Below, piece after piece: positions 22,226 to 33,589 of a stretch of 64,000 nucleotides of DNA. A program made the translations under genes and the position numbers. The notes under the pieces are model-generated. The model was not told the origin of the DNA. It was given only the letters and a program-made list of their open reading frames with translations, and ran no database searches. Within the stretch, counting starts at the first letter, position 1. Every line of letters begins with the position of its first letter. Source of the stretch: Akebia trifoliata (lineage: Eukaryota; Streptophyta; Magnoliopsida; Ranunculales; Lardizabalaceae); contig CM030717.1 in assembly GCA_017979445.1 (NCBI GenBank), forward strand, positions 13,626,086-13,690,085. The letters are read 5' to 3'.

Positions 22226-24440
22226 TCTCCAATCTTTTGCGGTTATGTAATTAATTTTTTCTTGTAGTCACGCCTGTCCATGTAAGTTAAAATTTGGACC
22301 TTCCAGAAAAACTTGCGGGAGTGGTCCTTGTTAGATATTGACTTGTCCAAAGGCCTAGAAAACTTCATGTCTAAAAGAACGTGTATTTGTGAAATAAAAG
22401 GATAGAGATGGCAATGGAGACCCCACATCATCAAATGCATAGAAAAATATTGCATTTATATAGATATCCACTTCAAATGCATGGATAGTTTTTAAAAGAA
22501 AGTAGGTTTGTCTTTCCTTTTCATTCAATAAATTTGGAAATGTGTATCTACTAGATCTGCATAATAGCTAAAAGACAAATGGTTATGAGTTATGACCAAG
22601 TTGTACTTCCCTGCAACACTGAATATCTATTTATTGTCTTTAGATGTTTTTAATTTGGTTAGATTTATTTTTTGAATGGTATGTAATTTATCTGTGGTTT
22701 GCTTTCATTGTGATGATATAGAGTTTTGCAAAAAAAAAAACCTTTCAAATTCATTCTTCCATTTAGTTTTACCTCTCATTGTTTATTACTTGAATGATTC
22801 CTCAACTGATATTGTTATCATGTCGGTGGTGTGTATGTAATATTGATGACACGCTATGCACCTTTTAGTTGTTCTTGTGATCTAAAGGCAAAATTATTTA
22901 CAACTACAACAAAAGAAAACAATGATAGAATGTTTTACAGATATCCATTGTGACAAATAATAAAAAATCTTATTTAATAAATTATCATTGATTAATATAG
23001 TGATGTATGAAAATTTCTACTTTTCAACAACATGCAAGCTTGTTCTATGGGTTAATGAAGTAGATAACAATGTTTTGAATATATAATTCAGTTGTAAACA
23101 AACTACTGGACGAAGAGAAGAAAACATAAAAAAAGAAATGATTATTTAATATTATTTTAATGATACGGTGGACATAATAATGTATATCATACTTTTATAT
23201 TTCCCATATGATGTTTGTAAACATGAATGGTTGCATTATTATATAGCTAGGGACATTCGAGTAATTTTATTTTATTTTGGACTTATTCTACAATTTCCAC
23301 AAATTAGGTTAGGTTTTTTATTTTATTTTCTTTTCTTTCTTTCTATTAGTTTAGTAATGGAGTCCACAAAATGATAGCTGAAAATGTATTTTTTCACTTA
23401 AAATGTCAAAATATATCATTTGATGTCTCTTATACATACATGTAAGAGGCTTTCTAGGCATTTTGTCAGGGTGCAACAGTTGGTAGTTGTGTAACAAATG
23501 GTCATTCTACACATACTTCCTTGGACACCGAGCTAACGTGGGAGTGCATACATAATCATAGATTTTATCTTTAAGATACAAGAAATTTTTTTTTATGGGT
23601 ATCCGTCCACTCTCACATCAACATTGTGTCCAATGAAGTCAATTCAGCAATTTTGATTTACCAATAATAATTGAACCATGCTAAAGTAAAAAATAAAAAA
23701 AATATAAAAAATATAAAAAAGCATTCAAATACACTCACCTCACTATGTGAAAAATAAAAAAATTCAACATAACAAGATCCACGGACTTTAGAAATCGAAT
23801 TTTGACAATCCAGGAACGTTGGAATTTTTTATATTTCTCATATTCGAAAGTTTAGAGTTGTTGAATTTCTCTCATCCTCCATTAATTTGATAATTTTGAC
23901 TTGTAAAAAAAAGATATTTGACAATCTTAAACCATTGAATATGGACTTTTTTCACATTGTAATTAATATAGAATATGCACAGAACAATAGATTTGTTATG
24001 CACATATCACGTCATATGAATGTGTTTGAGCGTCCTTTTTTACTCAATTTAACTTTATTCATAATAATTTTAGATTTTTAGCAAAACACAATATTTCTCT
24101 AACTTAATTAACAAACAATAATTTTTTAATCACGACTTTCCAGAAGCATAAGCTAGCTTCTCCCAAGTACGATTTCTTAAGTAAAAACTGGCAATTGTTA
24201 CAAACATACTCTAAATCTTCAAAATGATGAATATGTCATTTGTTATTCATAATCACAAATCATCATAATATATTATAATATTTGTTGAAAAACTCAAGAA
24301 AGATACGTGAGAATATGGGCTTTGAGTATTCAAATCTTTTCTTAAGGTGAATGGGCATTTAATTAAAATAAAAATAAAAATAAAATAATAACTGAATTAT
24401 TAAGTTATACATTTATCAAGAAAACCACCACCATATTAGT
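22226..24440. other. AT-rich intergenic stretch, no gene seen
   Basis: No coding family recognised. The block 23640-23960 has a diverged relative at 34900-35230, in which GAAATTGAATTTTGA and TTTTTTCACATTGT recur in the same order. It belongs to the repeated flank material of the two lectin-kinase segments. Confidence 0.45.
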
Positions 24441-24449
24441 TCGTCTAAA

Positions 24450-25820
24450 CTTATACTCTATTACCATATCAATCAAACTTGTGTAAGTTTGTCTTACTTG
24501 TCTTCGTGTCTGTTTTGTTGTGAGTCCATGAATGGTAACACGTTCCCAAATTCTCAAACAACGCATTGATGATCTCTTGGTCTCATACTCACATTGAACT
24601 CTCCTCACATATACCATAGCTTGGGCTAACACGTGGATTAAATGATTTTTTTTTTTAAAAAATCTAGAAGAGTACCAATTGGTTTGGGTGGTCTAAACTT
24701 TTTATTTTTTTTTAAATGTGTGAACGGAATTGACAATTCCCACTTTCAAGGTGGAAGTTTCAACTTCCCAAGTATTCCAATCTTGGATCTAAATTCTCAA
24801 GAGAGACCTGAATTAGAGTGGAGTCATGTGAGTCGCAAATCAAATTCCCTTAAACTTTATTGAAAAATACAAGATAATTAGTATGTAATTAGAGGAATAT
24901 TACATGTAGAACTATCATTCCCCTATTATCTGGTCAGCATTGACTTTGGAGATCACTCATAAAAAAAATAACGTGTTGGACTTATGGGAAGTTTTTATTT
25001 TTCAAATAGGGTGAATTGATTGGTAGGTAAGCATGTATTCTACACGGTGATTGAAAATTATGTCGAACTCGGGGATAACAAATGGATGAGATGAGAGGAT
25101 TGTCCCTAGGGATTCTCAAAATAAATGAATCGCCATATAAGATATGTCAATCCCTAAGCATTTTATTATTTGTGGGGCAGACCCCAAACCTAAGTACTAT
25201 TCACATATTCTCCCCAAATATTGAAGCAACTCCCTCTAAACTAAAAAGTGTCAATGAATACCTTGTTGTCCGATTATCTGCGATATTCAAAATCATTTAG
25301 TCAATTTTGGATTTCTCATCATGAACCTAACCATTTTTCAGGTTGGTTCTTCTAGGTAGATATGTTGGGGACACATTAATAATCGAGTCTTTGTCAAGTG
25401 CCCAAAAGAGATCTGGAGGTAGATTTGTTTTACTTATAACTTATTAAGATGACTATTCAGTGTTAGAAGAAGATAAACTTTAGCTAAAATTAAAATTTAT
25501 GAAGAATATAGTGTTTTTTGTTTTTTTACTTTTTTTTTTTTTTTTTAATGTCTCCTGTCTTTCTGTATCTCAACTATAATAAACAAAGACTTCTAGGTGT
25601 TTTTAATACCCAATGGATAATGGGTATTTGTATGGTTGATTATAGGTATATATGTTGAATTGAATTGAAACCCCTAATCCAAACTTTACTTTTTTAACTT
25701 GGTTATAAATTTTCCATTCTCAAACATGTCATTGTCAAAATTGTCATTGTTAAATGACAACACTACCTTTATTTGCAACCTAATAAAAAATAAAAAAATA
25801 AAAGATAGTAATATGGTTTG
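24450..25820. repeat. Distal block of lectin-kinase segment 1 (segmental duplication)
   Basis: Several stretches match 33590-34540 (for example TTTAAATGTGTGA, TTCAAGGTGGAAGTT, CAACTTCCCAAGTATT). From 25316 the match is to 36714-37000 and 52000-52270 (GGGTCTTTGTCAAGTACC-like, TAGATTTGTTTTACTTATAA). From 25590 it matches the site into which the large retrotransposon inserted. No gene lies within. Confidence 0.7.
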
Positions 25821-26029
25821 GTGTTCGGCACAAAACATAAATTATCATTAAAATATTATTTATTTTTATAAGATAGAAGTTTATTTATTTTTATCACAGG
25901 GGGTTCTAGACCTGTAGGCCAACTAGTAAGGACAATGCAACTAGTCTCTTAAAGCATTATATTTCATCCAAATTCTCTGGATACATGCAATACTTCACAA
26001 ACCACACATACCAAATAAGTAGGGATAAA

Positions 26030-26110
26030 TTATTGTGTGTGGTCAATGAGAAGACTTAAACTCAAGGCCTCTCCTTTTTTTGGAGGGATGCTTTGGTTAC
26101 TGCGCCCAAT
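26030..26110 (-). mobile_element. Possible SINE fragment
   Basis: On the minus strand GGGCGCAGTAACCAAAGCAT followed by CCTTGAGTTTAAGTC resembles A-box and B-box regions of tRNA-derived SINEs. Short and degraded. Confidence 0.35.
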
Positions 26111-26119
26111 ACTTCAAAC

Positions 26120-28500
26120 AAAGACACAAAAATTATAAAAAGACTAATATTTAATTTTTGACATTATATTTAAAAAAATTATTAATGGAATAAAAAGGTA
26201 ATATCAGACAAGGCATATTGGGTTGCCCTATTTTGTTTTGTTTTAAAAACTCTAGGTTATGGTAAAGATTGAAGAACTTGAAGATGATGAGTTTGAGGGG
26301 CAATGTCATCATTTGACAATGGCTGTCTTAATCACACAACGATTGAGAAGGACGGGAAGAAAGGTCAAAGTGGGTATGTCATTGGTTTGAAAACAAGGGT
26401 AGAATAATGATTTTCTAACACCCCCAGTGACATATGCTCCCAATGCTCCTGACGTGGCATATGTTATAATCATAGATTTTCTCGAGATACATAAATGCAC
26501 ATATTTATGGGAATGTATTATTGTGTATCGAAAGGAAAAAAAATGATTCGAGGCCACACCACGTCCCAGTGGGCATCGAAAACTCATGACTTAAATAAAT
26601 AAAAAACATGGTGGGTGGGATGGTCAAAGTGAGCATGTCAGCAGTTTGAAAATACAAGTGGTAAATATTCACTAAAATGTCAAGGGGAGTGAGCAAACAC
26701 CTTATTCATATCTAGATACTGACTATGATACACAGGAGTTAATCAAGACCGGAGATCACTAAAAACATAAAAAAAAAAAAAAAAAAAAAGTTTTAGGCGT
26801 CATGTTTTTGAGATTTGAGATACTATACAATCGAAGGGAATCAACCAAATCCCAACAAAAAAAAAAAAAAAAAACAGGGATTTCTCTTGGGGTTTAAGGG
26901 GTTTCTAACTCACCCAAAAATTGAGGGGGCAACTGCACACCTCCCTCCACTCCTCTTAGCTCTGGCCCAAATTTGGCACCATCATTATCCTTATGTGTTC
27001 TATCTACAAAGCAAGTGGGACCTTACCAATTTTAAATAATGGTGTTTTTTTCTTTTAAAAGTTAATATTTTAATGGTGTTGGACATTTCATGTCCAATGA
27101 CGATGGACATTATATCTATATTTCTAACGTTTGGAAATAAAGGGGGATCTTGTCATTTAAAAATAAATGGGTTTGAAAAGAAATTGAAGAACTAAGATTT
27201 GGAGAGAGTTGTTTTAATTTCTAGAGAAAATGTGTAAATTTTACTTAGGTTTGGGGTGTATGGGCTTCTTTTTTTGTTTTTTTCATTCCAAATCCTTAAT
27301 TTTTCGAATCATGATTGTCATAAAATATTGAAAAAGTTGAAAGAAAATGAAAACGATAATAATTTGAAGAATTTTCTAACCTTGAATGAGATCTGATGTA
27401 GAACATCAAACATATGACTGAGATCAAAGGATAAGCACATAATTTCCTAGAGATGGATGCATGTTTTATATTGATCCGTTTCATTTGAGCATTTCTAGGG
27501 AATTCTTCCCATCTTAGTCATTCCGATGATGGTGAATGTTATGTGGGCTAGGACCATTGGTGCCTATTTTTTCAAAAGTTTATGAAACATAAAGGTTCTC
27601 TATCTTTTAATTGATGCAACGAAGGTCACTCTTTTGGGCTAACATTGGTAGGCTGGTGGTCACTTGGGGCAAGATTTTTTAGAAAAAAGTAAGCTTAAGC
27701 CCAGGCCTGATTCTAATGGTCCAGCCCATAATCTGATCTTGGAAAATGCTCAGGTATTCTCTATTTTGGTCCACAATGGACCAATTTCAATACCAACTCT
27801 ATTTCGTCTATCACGAATAATGATGGGTTTATGTTGGGATATTGGGATTTATTATCCAAAATATCCAATCCCTCGAGATCAACTGCTCTGACAAAATGAA
27901 AGTGATTCGACGATGTGCTGTAAACAATGGGTCCCCTTTTCTTAAGGATAGACGACGGGTCGTTCAATGAGAATAGGTCGAGGTCGTCTTGGTTTAATTA
28001 CATGCATTTTAAAGATACATAGTTATATTTGCTACTCCTTCAAAACCGTCATTCTTTCTTCAAACTTAGATTTAACTTTGATGTAAAATTTTAAATTTCG
28101 ATATGATTTAATCAACATTAAAAATCATGATCTAACAAGTCTTCAAAAAAAACGAAAGAGGAAATAATCGAATTACTAGAAATATAAATCATGGGCCTTA
28201 GAAGTTACATCATAGATAAAATTCTTAATCCATTTGCTTTTCTGATAGGGATGAATGATCTAATAACCTTTGTTTATAAGGTAGAGAGAAACATTCAATA
28301 ATTTTTATTACAATTAAATTTTCTTAAACCATAGATGAAATTACAATAATATAGCTCATTCATTTCTTATGTCAACTTGTATTTTTTTTAGAAACCCATA
28401 ACTTGTAGGGAATTTAATGGAATATCTAACATTAATCTACTCCCTAACGTTACCACACCTTCCTTTCATTGATCCATGTTTAGAAGGGTCTGAGATAGTG
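26120..28500. other. Intergenic stretch, no gene seen
   Basis: Contains imperfect direct repeats near 26365 and 26620 (GGTCAAAGTGGGTATGTCA and relative), a poly(A) at 26770-26788 and another at 26858-26874. The 26125-26230 part matches 53040-53160 and belongs to the segmental duplication. No coding family recognised. Confidence 0.4.
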
Positions 28501-28508
28501 GCCATTGG

Positions 28509-28713
28509 CAGGGGCGGAGTCAGGATTATAGTTAATTGGAGGGGGAGGGGGCAAAAATTGGAGGAAGATGGGGGAGTGGGGGAAACAGGCTCAATAGTTC
28601 AAAATGTTGTTGGGATATCTCAAATTTAAACATAAATTCAAGGGTATCTAAAATACCCAAAAAAATTGAGTGGGGGCAATTGTCCCCAATGTCTCCTTAC
28701 TAGCTCCACCCTG
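28509..28713. mobile_element. Short hAT-like non-autonomous element
   Basis: The left end CAGGGGCGGAGTCAGGA and the complement of the right end CAGGGTGGAGCTAGTAAGGA are the GGGGCGGAGC-type ends common on plant hAT elements. A G-rich left half and a GGGGGCAATTGTCCCC palindrome lie inside. No ORF. The target duplication is not clear. Confidence 0.5.
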
Positions 28714-29354
28714 ACCCCGTTGGAGAGAAACTCCATAATTTGTACTCTTTTCTTGCAACTTTTTGTTGTAACTCTAAGCTTGAGAATTTATAAATCATGA
28801 TTGAGAAAACGATGATGCATGTGGATTTCTGTAAAATTTATACTACTTATAACTTCATTTTGAAGGCTATCTATTATTTGTTTGGTTTAAGAGAACAATT
28901 TGCAATAAATAAAAAACAACAAAATTAAATTTAAGGAAAATTACTTAATTGACAATGTGTAGCAACATGTTGTTTCTAAACGCAGGCTGACTTTTTAGGT
29001 GGTATCTTAATTCTTAATAACTCAGTTAGTATAATTCTTTCTTTCTTAATGCCCCCCTCACTTTAATCAAACAACCAATTTAAATCGTCGTTTAATTGTT
29101 GATCTCGACGGTTCATATTTTAATGTCGAGATCGACAATTGGAGCAAATGTTGATCTCTGTAATTTGAATCATTGATCTCAATAATTTGAATTGATTGGA
29201 CTATCAAGATATTAATAAAAAATTAGGGGGGTATTTAGAAAGAAATCCCTTCATTATGATTCATTAAGTAATTTTCCCTTAAATTTATAAAATCACCGTC
29301 TAACTCTATCTCACCCAACCACATCTACCGAATTAAGACAAAAAAAAAAAACAA
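28714..29354. other. Intergenic stretch, no gene seen
   Basis: Only short inverted words around TCGACGGTTCATATTTTAAT / TGTCGAGATCGACAATTG near 29100. No gene. Confidence 0.4.
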
Positions 29355-29580
29355 GTTTTGATAATATGACTCGCCATGTGGCATACTCAATCGACTCCCT
29401 GATGTGGACGAGTTTGGGAACCGTGGATCTGCACACCTTGGGATACATGGCTCCCTCGGGATACACTTTTTTATTGGGAAGTGTAATCATATATCCCGAG
29501 GTATATAGATCTATGATTCCAGAATTTCTCATGTCACGAAATTAATTGAGTATGCCACCTAGCGAGTCATATTATCACAA
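29355..29580. mobile_element. MITE, GTGATAATATGACTC family (copy A)
   Basis: The left end TTTTGATAATATGACTCGCC and the complement of the right end TTGTGATAATATGACTCGCT match over roughly 36 bases. A second inner inverted pair surrounds GGGATACACTTTTTTATTG. Relatives are at 33404, 33757 and 56734. Confidence 0.75.
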
Positions 29581-29644
29581 CTCAAAATATATATATATAT
29601 AAAAGAAAAACACAAATCAAACTGAAGAAGACTAAATTTATTAT

Positions 29645-29765
29645 AACCCCCAAGGGTAGGTGAGATGACCTAGACCACCTCAGGAAGTATGGGCCTTCAG
29701 CCTGAGTCCCCCTTTAAGGGAAAGTACCCATAAAGATTTATCTCAGAAATTACCTCTACAATTTA
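29645..29765 (+). mobile_element. Au-like SINE (plus strand)
   Basis: GGGTAGGTGAGATGACCTAG is the A-box region, CCTTCAGCCTGAGTCC the B-box region, and GATTTATCTCAGAAATTACC the 3' region. It has the same order and spacing as the SINE at 55440-55560. Confidence 0.6.
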
Positions 29766-29779
29766 TTATAACCCATTTT

Positions 29780-29829
29780 CAGCAGAGGTCTTCAAGATAT
29801 CTGGGATAAATCCTTGAGGGTGACTCCTA
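29780..29829 (-). mobile_element. SINE 3' remnant joined to the end of lectin kinase copy 2
   Basis: The minus strand reads TTAGGAGTCACCCTCAAGGA then TTTATCCCAGATAT, which is the 3' part of the local SINE family. It begins exactly where similarity to copy 1 stops, and its first bases complete the TAG stop of copy 2. Confidence 0.55.
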
Positions 29830-31809
29830 AGAGATGGACCAATTATACGAATGTTTAGTCGTATCCTGTACAATCACATCTTGAAATCTCGATTCAACAT
29901 GAATATATGCATCGAAGGAGAAATTAATAGAAGGAAGCGAATCGTCATCATTGAAATACCTTGTCACCTGTCGCATTGAAGGCCTGGATTCTGGTTTGAA
30001 CTGACAGCAAAGAAGTCCCAACTTCAATACCATCTCCATCTCTTCGACCACGTAAGATGACATGAGTTTTGGATCTACTGCATCCATAATCCGACCCATT
30101 CGGTGACAATCACAGACCCACTCAAGCAAAGTTGTGTAACACGAAATTGGACCAAGGGATCCTCTTCCACATGCCACTACCAGTAGTAGTGTACCATAGG
30201 CAAACACATCAGTACTAGTGGTGGCCCTCCCCGTGCGCGCTAATTCTGGTGCTATGTATCCTAATGTGCCTACAAGATGGGTAGTTCGTGGATTCTCTCC
30301 ATGATCATACAACCTTGCCAGACCAAAATCGCCTAGCCTCCCATTCATGTCAGTGTCTAGTAAGACATTGCTAGCCTTGACGTCTCGATGAATTACTACC
30401 TGGTCCCAGTCTTCATGCAGATACAATAGCCCTGAAGCAATTCCTTTGAGGATCTTGAACCGTTGCTCCCAACTCAGTACCAAGTTCCCCTGTCGATTGA
30501 AGAGTACACTTTCGAGACTACCATTTGGAACAAAATCGTACACAAGGAGGAGATCCTCCTTTCTCTTACACCATCCTAGAAGATGAACCAAATTCTTGTG
30601 TCTTAGCCTTCCCAAGCTTTCGATCTCTGCCACGAATTCTCTCACTCCTTGTATAGAATTATGTGAGATTTTCTTCACCGCAACTTGTTCTCCTGTTTTA
30701 GGTAACACACCTTTGTACACGACACCGAATCCCCCAATCCCAATTACCTCGCTTGCTTTGAAACAATTTGTAGCAACATAAAGGTCCTTGTATCGGAAAC
30801 GATGAGGGCAATCCAATTCCCAATCCTCTAGAGTCTCGCTTTGCCTCCGCTTTTTCAATCGATAATAGATAACAAAGATCACTGTTGCCATGAAGAGAAA
30901 GCTCACAATGATTATTACAAGGACAATTTTTTTTGTGAATTTTGACGAAGTTCCTGATGGGAGTGAAGGAAGAAGAGAAAGATCAAGTGGAAATGCTTCT
31001 CCATTCATTCGAAAACTCCATCCTAAGATGTAATGGGAGCTAGATAGCTTCGCGGTAGAGGAAGAGAAGCCTACATACATGGATTCCACAAGGAAATTGG
31101 ACAGGTCTAACGGATGAGACAATAGGGGTCTCATTGGTTTAGGTACATTTATAGGAGATATAGTTACATTCACAATTTTATGAACCCCATCATAGTCTAC
31201 CCATGCCTGAATTGGCTTCCCACTCTCCAAGTCTAGTTCTTCGAATTTATTGCTATTATCATAATAGGAAGCTTTCTCTGATTTTAGGGAGTCTATGCCG
31301 TTGATGATAATCCCTACAAGTTTTTTTCCCATGCTCTCGATCTCGTCTAGCTCATTAACTGTGTCAAATTCAACTGCAAAGACATGATTTGATAACTTAC
31401 CATTGTTTGATGAGTTAAAGAGTCCAAGATAATGGCTAGGCGAGTCCCCGGGAAGTTGCTTCGATGGTGATATAGTGAAAGCAAATCCATGACCACCCCC
31501 CGTCTTTGGGTCTGTGGGGACAATTGCGAAAACAAAAGATGTGCTGAAGGAACAAATTTTTGGAGGAGAGGAACTATTGTTGATGAACATATTGAATGGG
31601 GAGTAGTAGAAGGCATGGCCTATGATGAAGTTAGATTGGTTGGTTAGTTGAAGTAATCCTTCGGGTGTGATGGTGGAAGATCCATCTTGACTAAGGTGTT
31701 CAGCTCCATTGATGAACCCATTGAAGGCGAAATTATTTGATTGAGAAATTATGAAGTTGGGAAGCAAGAAGAGAAGAAGCAAAGCAAGGGGGAGGATAGC
31801 TGTGGCCAT
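29827..31809 (-). CDS. L-type lectin-domain receptor kinase (copy 2)
   Basis: 660 residues, collinear and nearly identical to copy 1 (13606-15618): signal peptide 1-22, legume lectin, transmembrane helix about 294-314, and a kinase with Gly loop, VAVKK, HRD, DFG and APE all intact. Most differences lie in the lectin domain (for example around residues 150-190 and 225-240), while the kinase differs at few sites. One extra serine follows residue 43. The C-terminus is about ten residues shorter: after NWSIS the frame meets a TAG in SINE-derived DNA, where copy 1 continues with ISSNYLEVGR. The tail is outside the kinase fold, so activity is probably kept. Same strand as copy 1, about 14 kb apart: a tandem paralogue pair with possibly different ligand or glycan recognition (inference). 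Confidence 0.94.
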   Translation of the reverse strand: MATAILPLALLLLFLLPNFIISQSNNFAFNGFINGAEHLSQDGSSTITPEGLLQLTNQSNFIIGHAFYYSPFNMFINNSSSPPKICSFSTSFVFAIVPTDPKTGGGHGFAFTISPSKQLPGDSPSHYLGLFNSSNNGKLSNHVFAVEFDTVNELDEIESMGKKLVGIIINGIDSLKSEKASYYDNSNKFEELDLESGKPIQAWVDYDGVHKIVNVTISPINVPKPMRPLLSHPLDLSNFLVESMYVGFSSSTAKLSSSHYILGWSFRMNGEAFPLDLSLLPSLPSGTSSKFTKKIVLVIIIVSFLFMATVIFVIYYRLKKRRQSETLEDWELDCPHRFRYKDLYVATNCFKASEVIGIGGFGVVYKGVLPKTGEQVAVKKISHNSIQGVREFVAEIESLGRLRHKNLVHLLGWCKRKEDLLLVYDFVPNGSLESVLFNRQGNLVLSWEQRFKILKGIASGLLYLHEDWDQVVIHRDVKASNVLLDTDMNGRLGDFGLARLYDHGENPRTTHLVGTLGYIAPELARTGRATTSTDVFAYGTLLLVVACGRGSLGPISCYTTLLEWVCDCHRMGRIMDAVDPKLMSSYVVEEMEMVLKLGLLCCQFKPESRPSMRQVTRYFNDDDSLPSINFSFDAYIHVESRFQDVIVQDTTKHSYNWSIS

Positions 31810-31864
31810 GGAATTATTTTGGGAGTTTCTATAAGGTTGGAGGTCGTTTATTAGGATTTTTCAA

Positions 31865-31870
31865 TTTATA
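31865..31870 (-). promoter_or_regulatory. TATA box candidate of lectin kinase copy 2
   Basis: TTATAAAT on the minus strand about 56 bases upstream of the ATG, matching the position in copy 1. Homology of the two promoters extends to about 32040, where the hairpin-element cluster begins. Confidence 0.5.
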
Positions 31871-32094
31871 AGATCAAGCAGAGTCCATCCAATGACTTGC
31901 AAAGTCATTAAAATTAGAACATTTCAACGAAAGTAGCGTGTGGGCTCTGGAGTTTAGAGTGAATAGCACGAACTATGAACTTGGACTTTTCAGCTATCAC
32001 AAGATTTTTTTGGTTTTTTTTCCACTGATTCTTGGCGTTCAGAGACCGGAAAGAGAGTCAAACATTTCTTTTATATACAGGTTAGAAGTTTCCG

Positions 32095-32335
32095 AATGAG
32101 TTGATTTTTGCTTGATCAAAGTGATTTACCAAAAAAGGACGGTCCACGATTCTTCAACTTACAAACTAAGGTTAGAAGTTTCGAAATGAACTGATTTTTT
32201 ATGAGGATGATTTTTTTACCATAGAGATTATCCTCACAAAAAATCAGTTCATTCCAAAACTTTTAACTGTTATTTTGAAAAACATTTGACACAATATTTG
32301 ACTCTCTTTAGGGCCTTCGAATGCTTCACACACAC
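32095..32335. mobile_element. Long-TIR hairpin MITE, degraded copy
   Basis: Carries the GTTAGAAGTTTCGAAATGAA ... GATGATTTTT / complement core, the outer arm TTGACACAATATTTGACTCT and a TTTAGGG end like the next element. The left arm is eroded. Confidence 0.6.
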
Positions 32336-32345
32336 ACATATATAT

Positions 32346-32723
32346 GGGAGCGGTTCAGCAGTCCTAAAGTTTGTCAAATATTGTGTTAAACATTTTTCAA
32401 AACATGAGTTAGAAGTTTTAGAATGAGCTGATTTTTTGTGAGGATGATTTCTATGATGAGGAGATCATACTCACCAAAAATGAGCCTATTCCAAAACTTC
32501 TAACCCCATCAAAAGTGATTTACAAACATTAGATGGTCCACGAATCTTCAATTTGTAAATTAGGGTTAGAAATTTCAAAATGAGTTGATTTTTGGAGAGG
32601 ATGATCTCTTCACTGTAGAGATCATCCTCACAAAAAATCAGCTCATTCCAAAGCTTCTAACCCATGTTTTAAAAATGTTTTGACACAATGTTTGGCAAAC
32701 TTTAGGGTTGCTGAACTGCTCCC
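32346..32723. mobile_element. Long-TIR hairpin MITE, copy 2 (378 bp)
   Basis: The left end GGGAGCGGTTCAGCAGTCCT is complementary to the right end ...GCTGAACTGCTCCC, and complementarity continues for about 70 bases (GTTAGAAG to CTTCTAAC). Internally there are two further GATGATCTC hairpins. It is flanked on both sides by TATATA, which suits insertion at TA. No ORF. Confidence 0.75.
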
Positions 32724-32743
32724 TATATATATATATATATATA

Positions 32744-33122
32744 GGGAAATGTTCAGCACCCTAAGTTTTACCACACACTTTAACAAACGTTTTTTGTCCT
32801 ACATGGGTTAGAAGTTTTGGAATGAGCTGATTTTTGGTGAGGATGATCTCTATGATTAGAAGATCATCCTCCCCAAAAATCAGCCCATTCCGAAATGTTT
32901 AGCCCCATGTTTACACGTTGAAAAATCGTGGACCGTCCATTTTTTGTAAATCAATTTTGATGGGGTTAGAAGTTTTGGAATGAGCTGATTTTTGGTGAGG
33001 ATGATCTCCTCACCATAGAGATCATCCTCACCAAAAATCAGCTCATTCCGAAACTTCTAACCCATGTAAGACAAAACGCGTTTGTTAAAGTGTGTGGTAA
33101 AACTTAGGGTGCCGAACGGGAC

Positions 33123-33124
<2 letters not shown>
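32744..33124. mobile_element. Long-TIR hairpin MITE, copy 3 (381 bp)
   Basis: The left arm CACCCTAAGTTTTACCACAC and the right arm GTGTGGTAAAACTTAGGGTG are exact complements, and the pairing extends through AACAAACG and CCATGGGTTAGAAG-type sequence. It is bounded by TA repeats on both sides and contains two GATGATCTC hairpins. This is the best-preserved copy. Confidence 0.8.

Positions 33125-33181
<57 letters not shown>
33125..33181. repeat. (AT)n microsatellite
   Basis: About 28 AT units directly at the right end of the hairpin MITE. Confidence 0.95.
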
Positions 33182-33185
<4 letters not shown>

Positions 33186-33403
33186 GCAATTTTAATATTT
33201 TGCAAATGTATTCTTACATAAGTTATATTTCTTGCTAGTCTCTTTTCACAATAAAATTGAAAGATATACATCATTTGATTGATGATTTTCACTGCAAACA
33301 AACTTTCCACCTTTTTTTTCTTTTACTGATTTCCAATTTTTGTATTTTTTTTTTTTATTTCCTTTTTTAATGACTTGCAAATGTGTTCTTACATAATTTA
33401 TAT

Positions 33404-33570
33404 AAGGCGTGATAATATGACTCACCAGGTGGCATATTCAATTGGCTCGATGACTTGACAAGTTCGAGAACCATAGATATTTATGTCTCGAGATACATGA
33501 CTGCTCTTTCTCATAAAAAGTGTATCCCTAGGCTTTGAATATGCCACCTGTGAGTCATATCATCACACTG
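33404..33570. mobile_element. hAT-like MITE with 8-bp target duplication
   Basis: 167 bp with ends AAGGCGTGATAATATGACTC and complement CAGTGTGATGATATGACTC. ATTTATAT at 33396-33403 is repeated at 33571-33578. The uninterrupted site is seen in the homologous promoter units (ACATAATTTATATTTCTT near 16065 and 15905), so both ends and the duplication are supported by an empty-site comparison. An 8-bp duplication with CAGTG-like ends suits hAT. Confidence 0.8.
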
Positions 33571-33589
33571 ATTTATATTTCTTGTTAAT

